NCBI GenBank assembly: GCA_937974245.1
Contig: CALJKV010000084.1
Coordinates: forward strand, 1 to 39,248
DNA from: an uncultured Chloroflexota bacterium
Lineage (GTDB): Bacteria > Chloroflexota > Anaerolineae > Aggregatilineales > Phototrophicaceae
Length of the DNA stretch: 39,248 nt
Reading direction: 5' to 3'
Of this stretch, positions 7,925 to 15,796 are shown piece by piece. The notes beneath the pieces were generated by a model. It saw only the letters and a program-made list of their open reading frames with translations, did no database searches and was not told the origin of the DNA. Within the stretch, counting starts at the first letter, position 1. Each line of letters opens with the position of its first letter. The translations under genes and the position numbers were made by a program.

Positions 7925-9072
7925 CGTGCCACCTCCGCTGAATCTTTGAAAAACGGCAACCGGTCAATCCCAAGCAAAAATGCCAATGTCGCCAAACCGA
8001 CAATGCCCATTGTGACCGACCATTCCATTAAACTGGGAAAATACTCGAAACCAAGATGCGGGCCAGAGAACGCTTCGGCCATGCCGCCGAGTTCGGGTAC
8101 AGTGAGCGCCGGGAATACGATGTTCGCCCGCGCGGAGGCAAAACCGACCAGGATCAGGATGCCCATTACCCCGGCCAGATAACGATTTTGCGCCCAACGG
8201 GGGATCACCAGAACGACGATCGGGATGATTGTGCCTAAGAGAATCTGGACGAGCCAGAACGCCCACCAGTATTCACCGTAGAGCACCTGCGTGATCGCAT
8301 CCACATTCTGGGGGACGCCGCTGTAGAGCGACATGGAGAAATCCGACCACAGAATATAGGTTTTAATCAGGAGCAGGATAACCAGCGCAATACCGAGTAC
8401 ACGCTGCTGCCGAGCACGATTGGCGCTATTGGTAAAGAACGAGACAATGGCAAGCACCAGTGCCACACCGCTTGCCAGCGAGAAGATCGGGAACTGGGCG
8501 GGCAGCAGACCCACATGCCAGACCGCGCGGCTGGCGTTCACGCCGAGCAGCGCCCCAACACCACCACTGATAAAAATTGAGAGGACAAAACCAACGCCGA
8601 CAAACACCTTCAGCCCCAGCGGGCGGTTATCTTTAGCACGAACCGCGACCCACAGAGACACCAGAATCACAACACCAAAGATGGTGTAGCCCCATACCAT
8701 CTGCGCGAGCAGGGAGTTGAAATTGGGCTGGAGGTACACTTTCCAGATGCGTTCCATGTGGCCGAGATCCATGCCAATTGAAATTAACGCTGCCGGAAGC
8801 GTGACCAGGGCAGCCCATAACGCGAGTTTGCCCGTCCCTTTGAAGAGCGGCACATCAAACAGGTAGTCGAGTGTCGCTACCATGTAGCAACCGGAGGCAA
8901 CCCCGGCAAAAAACAGGTACATCGCGACCCACAGCCCCCACGTCACGTAAGAACCATAGTTCACGTCGCGTTCCCCGAAGAACAATCGGTTATAGAAACC
9001 GAAAATTCCTAATACCACAGCGATGATGCCCAGAATGTAAAGCAGCCGTTTAATGTTTTTCTGTGTAAACAT
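7921..9072 (-). CDS. ttrC: NrfD/PsrC-family quinol-oxidising membrane subunit, TtrC-like
   Basis: A 383-residue polytopic protein with about nine or ten hydrophobic helices and very short loops, of the NrfD/PsrC/TtrC family. Such subunits anchor the catalytic and Fe-S subunits and pass electrons from menaquinol. Features seen include GVASGCYMVATL in the third helix region and SIGMDLGHMERIWKVYLQPNFNS, typical of NrfD proteins. It lies 15 nt after the Fe-S subunit gene and overlaps the catalytic gene by 4 nt, so the three are translated in step. With quinol oxidation at the outer face this enzyme would contribute to redox balance and possibly to proton motive force, depending on the site of proton release, which cannot be read here. 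Confidence 0.85.
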   Translation of the reverse strand: MFTQKNIKRLLYILGIIAVVLGIFGFYNRLFFGERDVNYGSYVTWGLWVAMYLFFAGVASGCYMVATLDYLFDVPLFKGTGKLALWAALVTLPAALISIGMDLGHMERIWKVYLQPNFNSLLAQMVWGYTIFGVVILVSLWVAVRAKDNRPLGLKVFVGVGFVLSIFISGGVGALLGVNASRAVWHVGLLPAQFPIFSLASGVALVLAIVSFFTNSANRARQQRVLGIALVILLLIKTYILWSDFSMSLYSGVPQNVDAITQVLYGEYWWAFWLVQILLGTIIPIVVLVIPRWAQNRYLAGVMGILILVGFASARANIVFPALTVPELGGMAEAFSGPHLGFEYFPSLMEWSVTMGIVGLATLAFLLGIDRLPFFKDSAEVAR

Positions 9073-9087
9073 GATCCTGTTCCTCTC

Positions 9088-10014
9088 TTACGCCAGATAA
9101 TAGACACGCGGCTCAGTGCCGAGTTCTTCTTTAAGCCGGATCACGTTGGGGCTGGCAATCATCTCGGCCACCAGACTGTCTGCGTCGTTGGCATCACCAT
9201 ACAGGGTTGCGCGACCAATACAGGTGGTTACACAGGCCGGTAGTTCACCTACATGGACGCGATGCAGGCAGAAATGGCACTTGCGGGCGTTCCCGATCGG
9301 TGATTCATGCCCTTCACGCGGGCGGGCTTCACCGTATTCATAATTGGCGACCCGCTCATAACTTTCGGCCTTATCCTGCCCGACCAGCAACCCCGCAGCG
9401 ATGGGGGTTGTCCCGGTATAGGTCAGACCAAAGTCAGCGGTACGCGCCCCATAAGGACACGCCGCCAGGCAGGCACGACAGCCAATGCACTGGTCGTAAT
9501 CCACCTCAACGATGCCTTCCCCATTCTTAAAAGTGGCGTTAACCGGGCAAACGGGCGTGCAAGGTGGGTTATCGCATTGCATACAGGGGCGCGGGATAAA
9601 CCGGCGTCCGACATTGGGATAAGTACCCCACTCTTCATCGAGTACCGGACGATAGACAACCCCAGGTGGCAGCTTATTTTCAGCCACGCAGCTAATTGTG
9701 CAGGCGTGGCAACCGACACACTTGCGCAGGTCAATGACCATAACCCAGCGCCGTTCTGCTGCCGGTTTCTGGAGTGCGCGTACTAATTCCGTACGCATCC
9801 GTTCCACGTTATCAAAATGATCGCCATCGGCACTCGCAATCATGGCGGGAACATCTGCTGCCGGAGTGCCGTCCTGAGCCAGTACCAGTTGTGGATCGTT
9901 GACGAATGTTTCATAGGTGGCGATTGCTGTTGCCGCTCCTGCCGCACCCATCAACCCTCTCAAAAAATTGCGTCGGGTTAAATCCGACTCCTGTTTTATG
10001 TTTGCATCACTCAT
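9088..10014 (-). CDS. ttrB: Four-cluster ferredoxin-like electron transfer subunit, TtrB-like
   Basis: A 308-residue iron-sulfur protein. It starts with a twin-arginine signal (LTRRNFLRG, residues 12-20) and an Ala-rich helix. Four cysteine groups for [4Fe-4S] clusters follow: CVGCHACTISC, CMQCDNPPCTPVCP, CIGCRACLAACPYG and CHFCLHRV...ACVTTC. This is the NrfC/PsrB/TtrB arrangement that wires the membrane subunit to the molybdopterin subunit. AAAGGAGA lies about 9 nt before the ATG. Having its own Tat signal is seen in TtrB and NrfC, whereas PsrB and DmsB usually lack one, which supports the tetrathionate-reductase reading. It is the first gene of the enzyme operon, with a structured spacer upstream. 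Confidence 0.88.
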   Translation of the reverse strand: MSDANIKQESDLTRRNFLRGLMGAAGAATAIATYETFVNDPQLVLAQDGTPAADVPAMIASADGDHFDNVERMRTELVRALQKPAAERRWVMVIDLRKCVGCHACTISCVAENKLPPGVVYRPVLDEEWGTYPNVGRRFIPRPCMQCDNPPCTPVCPVNATFKNGEGIVEVDYDQCIGCRACLAACPYGARTADFGLTYTGTTPIAAGLLVGQDKAESYERVANYEYGEARPREGHESPIGNARKCHFCLHRVHVGELPACVTTCIGRATLYGDANDADSLVAEMIASPNVIRLKEELGTEPRVYYLA

Positions 10015-10103
10015 AGTATCTATTCTCCTTTAGTAGCCCATACCTGTATTGCTACAAACAGGATCAGTACCATGAATATAATTCGGCGGGAGAAGTGCGG
10101 GTA

Positions 10104-10150
10104 TCAGGAAAAATCCCTAAGATTGTCGGGAATTGTCGGGGATTTCCTGA
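10104..10150. promoter_or_regulatory. Dyad with internal tandem repeats upstream of ttrB
   Basis: TCAGGAAA-aa-TCCC (10104-10117) pairs with GGGATTTCCTGA (10139-10150) apart from a 2-nt bulge. Between and overlapping the arms are two head-to-tail copies of ATTGTCGGG (10122-10130 and 10132-10140). It lies 25 nt beyond the response regulator stop codon and about 90 nt upstream of the ttrB start. The placement suits a binding site for the response regulator encoded next door. No T-run follows in either direction, so an intrinsic terminator is less likely. Regulatory function is inference. Confidence 0.45.
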
Positions 10151-10174
10151 CAGAGAAGCTGGCGGAGTAAAGTG

Positions 10175-10822
10175 CTATGAGAGGAGATCGTGAGACAGGG
10201 CGAACTGAACCAGAGCGGCCCGCGAGCGCAGATTCAACTTCTCCATGCCACGAGCGCGATATGTTTCGACGGTTTTGGAACTGAGGTTGAGGTTTTCAGC
10301 GATCTTGGCTGAGGTGTACCCACGTGCGACCAGCAGTAAGACTTCGCGTTCCCGATCACTCAGCGTATCCCAGGGATTAACGGAAACGGTCGGCTTTTCA
10401 GGGAGAAAGTCCTGAAGCAGGCTTTGCGTCATTGAAGGGTGAACATACACTTCACCGCGCATAACGGCATGGATGGCGGCAATTAATTCGCTGTCTGCCG
10501 CTTTTTTAAGCACATAACCGAAGGCACCGTCGCGCAGCGCTTGGCGCAAATAGGCCTCATCATCATACATAGTCAATATCAGGATGCGGGATTCCGGGAC
10601 GATCTTTCTCAATAGGGGAAGCGTCTCAAGACCACCGAGTCCGGGCATTGAAAGATCAAGCAATATCAGATCAGGGTGGAGTGTCTCAGCCAGGGCAAGC
10701 ACCTGACCGCCATTATCGGCTTCACCAACCACATCCATATCCGGTTGCGCCTCAATCACCAACCGGAGGCCTGAACGCAGCACAATATGGTCATCGGCGA
10801 TCAACATGCGGATTGTATTCAT
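10175..10822 (-). CDS. LuxR/NarL-family response regulator, TtrR-like
   Basis: A 215-residue two-domain regulator. The receiver domain has the acidic pair at D10-D11, the phosphorylation site D56 (LLDLSMPG) and the conserved Lys at KKAADSE. The C-terminal part (about residues 145-210) is a LuxR helix-turn-helix: LSDREREVLLLVARGYTS and SSKTVETYRARGMEKL. It is encoded 20 nt after the kinase gene and directly upstream of the enzyme operon, on the same strand, so the kinase is its evident partner and the enzyme operon its likely target. TtrR of Salmonella is also a receiver plus LuxR-type protein. The direct target site is not proven, but the dyad at 10104-10150 is the obvious candidate. Confidence 0.88.
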   Translation of the reverse strand: MNTIRMLIADDHIVLRSGLRLVIEAQPDMDVVGEADNGGQVLALAETLHPDLILLDLSMPGLGGLETLPLLRKIVPESRILILTMYDDEAYLRQALRDGAFGYVLKKAADSELIAAIHAVMRGEVYVHPSMTQSLLQDFLPEKPTVSVNPWDTLSDREREVLLLVARGYTSAKIAENLNLSSKTVETYRARGMEKLNLRSRAALVQFALSHDLLS

Positions 10823-10842
10823 GATCTTCCCTGCAACTCTTT

Positions 10843-12288
10843 CTATTCAAGTACCTTCTCATTGACCAGTGGAATTTCAACAAACAGACTGGTTCCTTGA
10901 TTGACCGCTGTTTCGAGCGTCAATTGGCCGGAAAGGAGTTCAGTACGTTCGCGAATGCCATATAATCCGAGATGCCCATCCAACCAATCTATCTCCGATT
11001 GGTTGAATCCCTTGCCATCGTCCTCAATGATTGCCAGAACTTTCGCCGGGGTGCGCTCGATAAAGATACTCGCGGTTTGGGCGTTTGAGTGGCGGACAAC
11101 ATTAGTCAGTGCTTCCTGTATGATGCGATAAAGTGCGGTTTCGACTGCTGTCGGCAGCCGCCCCTCATCCATCCCCTGGATGGCCAAATCAATAGTCAGG
11201 GAATGACGCTTGCGAAAGTCCGCCACATGGCGTCGGATTGCCTCCGGTAGACCCAGATCATCCAGCACACTCGGACGTAGTTGAAGTGACAGAGAATGCA
11301 CATCATCCAGTGTTTGACCAGCAACGCTTCGCAGTTCTTCAGCCCTCCTTTGGAGTTCGGGAACATGGCAGGCATCAGCTAAGGCCTTCAGCCCCAGCAT
11401 CATCGAGGAGAGGCTTTGGCCGGTACTATCGTGCAGTTCCCGCGCAATCCGTTTGCGCTCATCTTCCTGAGCCATAATCACGCCGCTGACATACTGGGCA
11501 CGCAGTTGTTCGCGCTCGATACGCTCGGCGTTGCTTTTTGCCAGCGCATCCGTCATTGCATTAAACGCGCGCGCCAGTTCCCCGATTTCATCATCCGCCC
11601 ACTGCGGGACATGCTGGAAGAAATCGCCTTTCTCAACCGCCTTTGTTGCCTGCACCAGCGCTAGAATTGGGCGTGTCAGTACCCACGTCAGCAATACCGC
11701 CGCCGTAACACCGACCGTAGAAACCAGTATGGTGGTCAGGAGAAGCTGTCCGGTAATCACATTGAGTGTTTGAATCACATTCGCATCAGAAAGACCAACG
11801 CGGGCAGTACCGACGCGACCATCAAAAATGGGTACGGCTGTATCCCAAATCTGCCCCTCGTCGGTCTGAAGCACGCTCGTATGCTGGTACGCGTCCGCAG
11901 ATACGGTATTGGCTTCGATCAGACCTTGAGGAAAACCTCCCTGAAAAGTATGGGCGAGAATGTAACCATGCGTATCCACGATAAATACATAACGCACCGT
12001 CGGATACGTTGTTTGTGTCCCGATCATCAACTGTTGTAGTGCATAGAGGTTATTGATGAGGATGGGATCAACGGCACGCGCCGCCAGATCGCGCGTAATG
12101 GAAATGGCCTGCTCTTCCAGTTGGATATACATACTGCGTGCGAGCAGGGCGCGCACCTGTAACGTGACTGTAAACCCCAGCAGCAGCACCAATGCCAGGA
12201 CAATGCCCAGGATTTTGACACGTATATTGACCGCCCCGGCCACCATCCAGAAACGATAAATCCATCTTTCAAACCGTGTGCCGTTCAT
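10843..12288 (-). CDS. NarX/DegS-type sensor histidine kinase
   Basis: A 481-residue kinase. A membrane helix at about residues 24-45 is followed by an extracytoplasmic region (about 46-180), a second helix (about 182-206), a HAMP domain (about 207-256), a HisKA_3 dimerisation helix with phosphoacceptor H286 (ARELHDSTGQSL), and a HATPase domain (NVVRHSNA as N-box, IEDDGKGF as G1). It overlaps the upstream PhnD-like gene by 4 nt (ATGA), so sensor lipoprotein and kinase are made together. In Salmonella TtrS the PhnD-like ligand domain is fused to the kinase; here the two are separate proteins. The extracytoplasmic part may read the state of the binding protein, which is inference. Confidence 0.87.
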   Translation of the reverse strand: MNGTRFERWIYRFWMVAGAVNIRVKILGIVLALVLLLGFTVTLQVRALLARSMYIQLEEQAISITRDLAARAVDPILINNLYALQQLMIGTQTTYPTVRYVFIVDTHGYILAHTFQGGFPQGLIEANTVSADAYQHTSVLQTDEGQIWDTAVPIFDGRVGTARVGLSDANVIQTLNVITGQLLLTTILVSTVGVTAAVLLTWVLTRPILALVQATKAVEKGDFFQHVPQWADDEIGELARAFNAMTDALAKSNAERIEREQLRAQYVSGVIMAQEDERKRIARELHDSTGQSLSSMMLGLKALADACHVPELQRRAEELRSVAGQTLDDVHSLSLQLRPSVLDDLGLPEAIRRHVADFRKRHSLTIDLAIQGMDEGRLPTAVETALYRIIQEALTNVVRHSNAQTASIFIERTPAKVLAIIEDDGKGFNQSEIDWLDGHLGLYGIRERTELLSGQLTLETAVNQGTSLFVEIPLVNEKVLE

Positions 12289-13277
12289 TGTGATGGTACT
12301 CCTACCTCACGAAGCAAATCACGCGCCGAGTCATAGGCGCTGTCGTCAATCGGGACGAAAGCATCAATTCCCAGGTTATCCAGCGCGATTTGTCCCTGGG
12401 GATAGGCATTCATGTTGAGCAGCACCTCTTCCAGCAGCACCCTGAGCTGTGGGCGGATATTCGGGCTGACAACGACCGGCGGAATGCCAAAAGCAGGTGA
12501 TCGGTGGATGACGCGCACCTTTTCCAGCAGCGTCGGGTCACGCTCTACCGCGTAGTCATAGACGAGACTGTCTACTGCTGCGCTATCAGCCAGACGATCG
12601 GCAACGGCGCGAATAGCGTCATCGTGGTTATAGGTAAAGAAGGTTCGGGCAAAAAACGTCTCTGGCGTAAATCCAAGCTGATGAACTAGATACGTCGGAT
12701 ATACGCGACCGGTATTCGAGATGGGGTCGGTAAAGGCAAACACCTTGCCCTGTAAATCGGCCATGGTTTCCGCCGGGCTATCCACCGGGACTATTAACAA
12801 GGAATGATAGGTCGCCGCACCATTAACTTCCGGGGCAGCCAGCAGCAGCATGCCGAATTCATCATGCCCGGTGATATACGCGCTTGTGCAGACAAAGGCG
12901 ATATCCACTTCCCCGCTTTCAATCAGATCATTCGTTTCCTGGTATGTCCGGCGCTGCACCAGTTCAACCGGGCGACCCAGCGATTCGCTGAGAAAATCAA
13001 GAAGGGGTTGGTAACTTTCCGCTGTGCCGCGAGGAGAAATGACAGCAGCAACCGAAACTCGCAGGGGAACCACGCCTTCAGAATTGCGTACAGCCAGGGG
13101 TTTCAGGGCAGACAGATTAATCACCTGACCCTCAGCAGCGGGCACATGCGATACACATCCTGTGATAATCAGCGCAACCAGGAGAACTAGAGAATTACGT
13201 ATTCGCACCCCTCTATTATTGCTTTTCCTTCGCTTATCCCTCACTTGAATGCAAACCTGTAGTTTCATCAAAGCCAT
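12285..13277 (-). CDS. PhnD-like substrate-binding lipoprotein, probable sensor partner of the kinase
   Basis: Up to 330 residues, with a lipoprotein signal (ALIITGC, Cys41 in the long version) and a PhnD-type periplasmic binding fold: a DFLSESLGRPVELV segment, a Y-T-shaped YQETNDLIESGEVDIAFVCTSAY region and LQGKVFAFTDPISNTG. PhnD-like domains bind oxyanions and form the sensing part of TtrS and related kinases. No transporter genes are beside it; instead it overlaps the kinase gene by 4 nt, so a sensing role is more likely than import. The start is uncertain: 13277 and 13268 give long basic leaders, and a GTG at 13208 would put the basic RIR-hydrophobic signal right at the N-terminus. Ligand unknown; tetrathionate or thiosulfate is a guess from context. 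Confidence 0.8.
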   Translation of the reverse strand: MALMKLQVCIQVRDKRRKSNNRGVRIRNSLVLLVALIITGCVSHVPAAEGQVINLSALKPLAVRNSEGVVPLRVSVAAVISPRGTAESYQPLLDFLSESLGRPVELVQRRTYQETNDLIESGEVDIAFVCTSAYITGHDEFGMLLLAAPEVNGAATYHSLLIVPVDSPAETMADLQGKVFAFTDPISNTGRVYPTYLVHQLGFTPETFFARTFFTYNHDDAIRAVADRLADSAAVDSLVYDYAVERDPTLLEKVRVIHRSPAFGIPPVVVSPNIRPQLRVLLEEVLLNMNAYPQGQIALDNLGIDAFVPIDDSAYDSARDLLREVGVPSQ

Positions 13278-13677
13278 TTTCGGTTAGGGGCCAGATAATC
13301 TCAACACATCAACAGTCAGGCCATATTACAGCCTGAATACACTGTATCCATTTTTTGTGACTGGCCGTAGTGTTGTTTGTCATCAATACATCTGGGGGGG
13401 GCTGCATGATTTTCCTGGGGATCAATACCAGATAACCTTATCCGCAGGAAGTTTCTACTTGATGACCAGACGTGGAATCTGGTCTTGCCTCAGTTTGATG
13501 GAGAGTCTTAATCCATATCAATGTCAGGAACAGCCGCAATTCTTTGGAAAGAAAGCGCTCAGACACCCGGTCATGCGCCAGTGGCGATTGGTCTCATATC
13601 GCTGCATTTTCTGATTCTATCATGCCACTGGCGCATCGCTTTCAGAGGTTTTTCGTCCCCGGAGTTTATAATCTGAT
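13278..13677. other. Non-coding spacer with several inverted repeats
   Basis: About 400 bp between the sensor operon and the MMPL gene, with no convincing coding frame. It holds three perfect inverted repeats. TCAGGC/GCCTGA at 13316-13336 has a 9-nt spacer and lies about 40 nt before the long PhnD-like start, so it could be an operator. GACCAG/CTGGTC at 13464-13484 also has a 9-nt spacer. The third is the long dyad at 13573-13636, listed separately. Promoter elements cannot be assigned with confidence. Confidence 0.5.
13573..13636. repeat. 13-bp perfect inverted repeat with 38-nt spacer
   Basis: ATGCGCCAGTGGC (13573-13585) and GCCACTGGCGCAT (13624-13636) are exact reverse complements. The dyad lies about 40 nt beyond the MMPL stop codon on the minus strand. 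It has no T-run, so it is not a standard intrinsic terminator. It could be a processed hairpin at a transcript end, a pair of protein sites, or the footprint of a mobile element. Confidence 0.6.
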
Positions 13678-15714
13678 CTAGTCGCCTGTGTCTGGAATAG
13701 GAACCATGCCAGGAGACTTGGTGGCCTCGACATCGTTCATCTGAGGAACACCGCTCGGCCACCAGGCCCATTTACCCAGCAGCAGTGTCAGAGCGGGAAC
13801 GAGCATGGTACGCACAACAAGGGTGTCAATCAAAACACCGACCGCTACGGAGAAACCGAGCTGTGCCAAGGTCGTGATTTCCCCAAGCATCATGGCTGCA
13901 AATGTTCCTGCCAGGATGATACCAGCCGAGGTAATGATTGGCCCGGTTGCCACAACCGCCTCATGGATTCCATCACGGATACCCCGATAACCCACCTCTT
14001 CCTTCACGCGACCAATCAGGAAAATACTGTAGTCCACTCCCAGCGCGACCGGGAACACGAAGGAGAAAACCGGGATGACAAACGTCAGTCCCTCGGTTAC
14101 GCCGAAAACAGTGCGAAAGACCAGGTCTGTGATACCAAGGGTGAAAGCATAGCTCAGGCCCACCGTGGCGATCAGATATAGCGGCGCGATCACACTGCGG
14201 AGCATCAGCAGCAGCACGATGAAAATTCCCAGGCTGACAATACCGGTGGTCAGCACCAAATCGGAGTCGAGCGTCTCCCGAAGATCGGTCATCATCGCGG
14301 GCTGTCCATCAATAACGGCTTCGCCCCCATTCTTGTACTGTTCCAGCAGCGACCGCATATCCAGCACGGTGTTCAAGGCGGCGGTACTGTTGGGGTCCTC
14401 GGCCAGGATAACGGTCATCCGGTAGTCTGTTCCGTCAGCAGAAACGTATTGGCCGAGCAGTTGGGTGAGCAGAGCCCCCTGGGAATCGCTCGAATCCGAC
14501 GGCATCAAAGCTACCAATTCATTGAGGCTGACGTACGGATTCTCGATAGTCTCAAACCGCGCCGCCAGACCTTCAAATGCGGGAGCCGCTTCGCTTTGCC
14601 GCTGGGCAAAGGTAAACATGCTGGCAAACAGTTCTTGCAGCGTTGCCAAGTTGGGGTCATCGGCAATAACGGGGAACTGCAGCACCAGATTGTCAAGATA
14701 CGCCTTCATCCCATTGAACGCGGCGGCGGCGCTTTGCATATCGAGCGACTGGGCACTCATGTTCTGTGGACTCAGCATCTGCTCAATCAACCGTAATTGC
14801 GTATCAGCTCGCAGGATTTGCGTCATTTCGCCACGCTGCCCCAGCGGATTGTTCAGACTCCTGACATCCGCCACGCCAGCCAAAGCCAGCAGATCCGCTT
14901 TGAGTGCCGCCGTCTCGGCGCTCATCGTGACCGGATCACGATCCGTTAGAACTACCGTCAGCGGGGACAGGTTGCCTGGCCCCAGCGTCTCTTTCAGGAC
15001 TCCGAAGCCCTCTTTCGCCTCGACATCGTCCGGCAGGTCGGAGAGCGGGTTGTAGTTCAGCGGCACGTTAAGGCCATAAATCCCCACCGGAACCATCACC
15101 GACACGATCACGATTGCCACCAGCAGCGCGTGCCGAGCCACCAGGTTGGACGTTTGGACATAAAACCTGTTCGCTGAACGGTGTATGGCTATACCCGGCC
15201 AGAACGCCCGATCCCCCAGGATAGACAGCATCGCCGGGACGAAGGTTAATCCCGCCACCAGGGACACGACAATACCCAGCGCCAGCCCCGGCCCGGACGT
15301 ATTGAATACGCCAAACTCGGCAAAAATCATCGCCATGAAGCCCACAAAGATCGTACCGGCGCTGCTGGTGATGGTTTCACCGACTTTTTCGACGGTGGTT
15401 AAGGTGGCGTGCTGCACACCTTTATGATCGGCCATCTCCTCGCGGAAGCGGTTAATCAGGAACAGGCAGTAGTCCGTGCCCGCGCCGTAGATAATCACCA
15501 CCAGTAAAATATCGGCATAGGATGACACCGTCATCACGTTGGCGGCCAGAATCGCCATGATCCCGCGTGTGATCATATAAGACAGTGTGACCGCCGTCAG
15601 GGGAATAATGGGGCTGATGGGTGAACGGTAGATCAACAGAAGCAGCACAATTACGAGGACAACCGTCACGATCAGCGTGCGCTCAACCGTGGATACGTCC
15701 GTCCCGTGAACACG
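13678..15714 (-). pseudogene. MMPL/RND-family transporter lacking its N-terminus
   Basis: The frame is open from a stop at 15715-15717 to the TAG at 13678; the first usable start is a GTG at 15669 (663 residues). MMPL proteins normally begin with a first membrane helix and a large extracytoplasmic domain. Here the sequence enters just before the second helix: the residues upstream of the GTG (DVSTVERTLI) already match the segment preceding TM2, and the helix VVLVIVLLLLIYRSP follows at once. After that come the first helical bundle, the second extracytoplasmic domain (about residues 175-455 from the GTG) and the second bundle with GVDYSIFLIGRVKEE. The protein therefore lacks one of its two outer domains and TM1 and is probably non-functional. 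The breakpoint lies between 15712 and the metal ATPase stop at 15797. Confidence 0.8.
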
Positions 15715-15796
15715 CTATCATCTTCATATACACAGCACCAACATGAAACCAGGCTTAGGTGTGTGCTACCGCAGATTCGCTACATTTGCCCCCTAT

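Noticed and set aside
4649..10014. Formate dehydrogenase or arsenate reductase as the identity of the enzyme
   Set aside because: Formate dehydrogenase would need different subunits and ligand context. ArrA is usually shorter and its locus lacks a B-C-A order with TtrRS-like genes. The tetrathionate-type reading fits better, though substrate is unproven.
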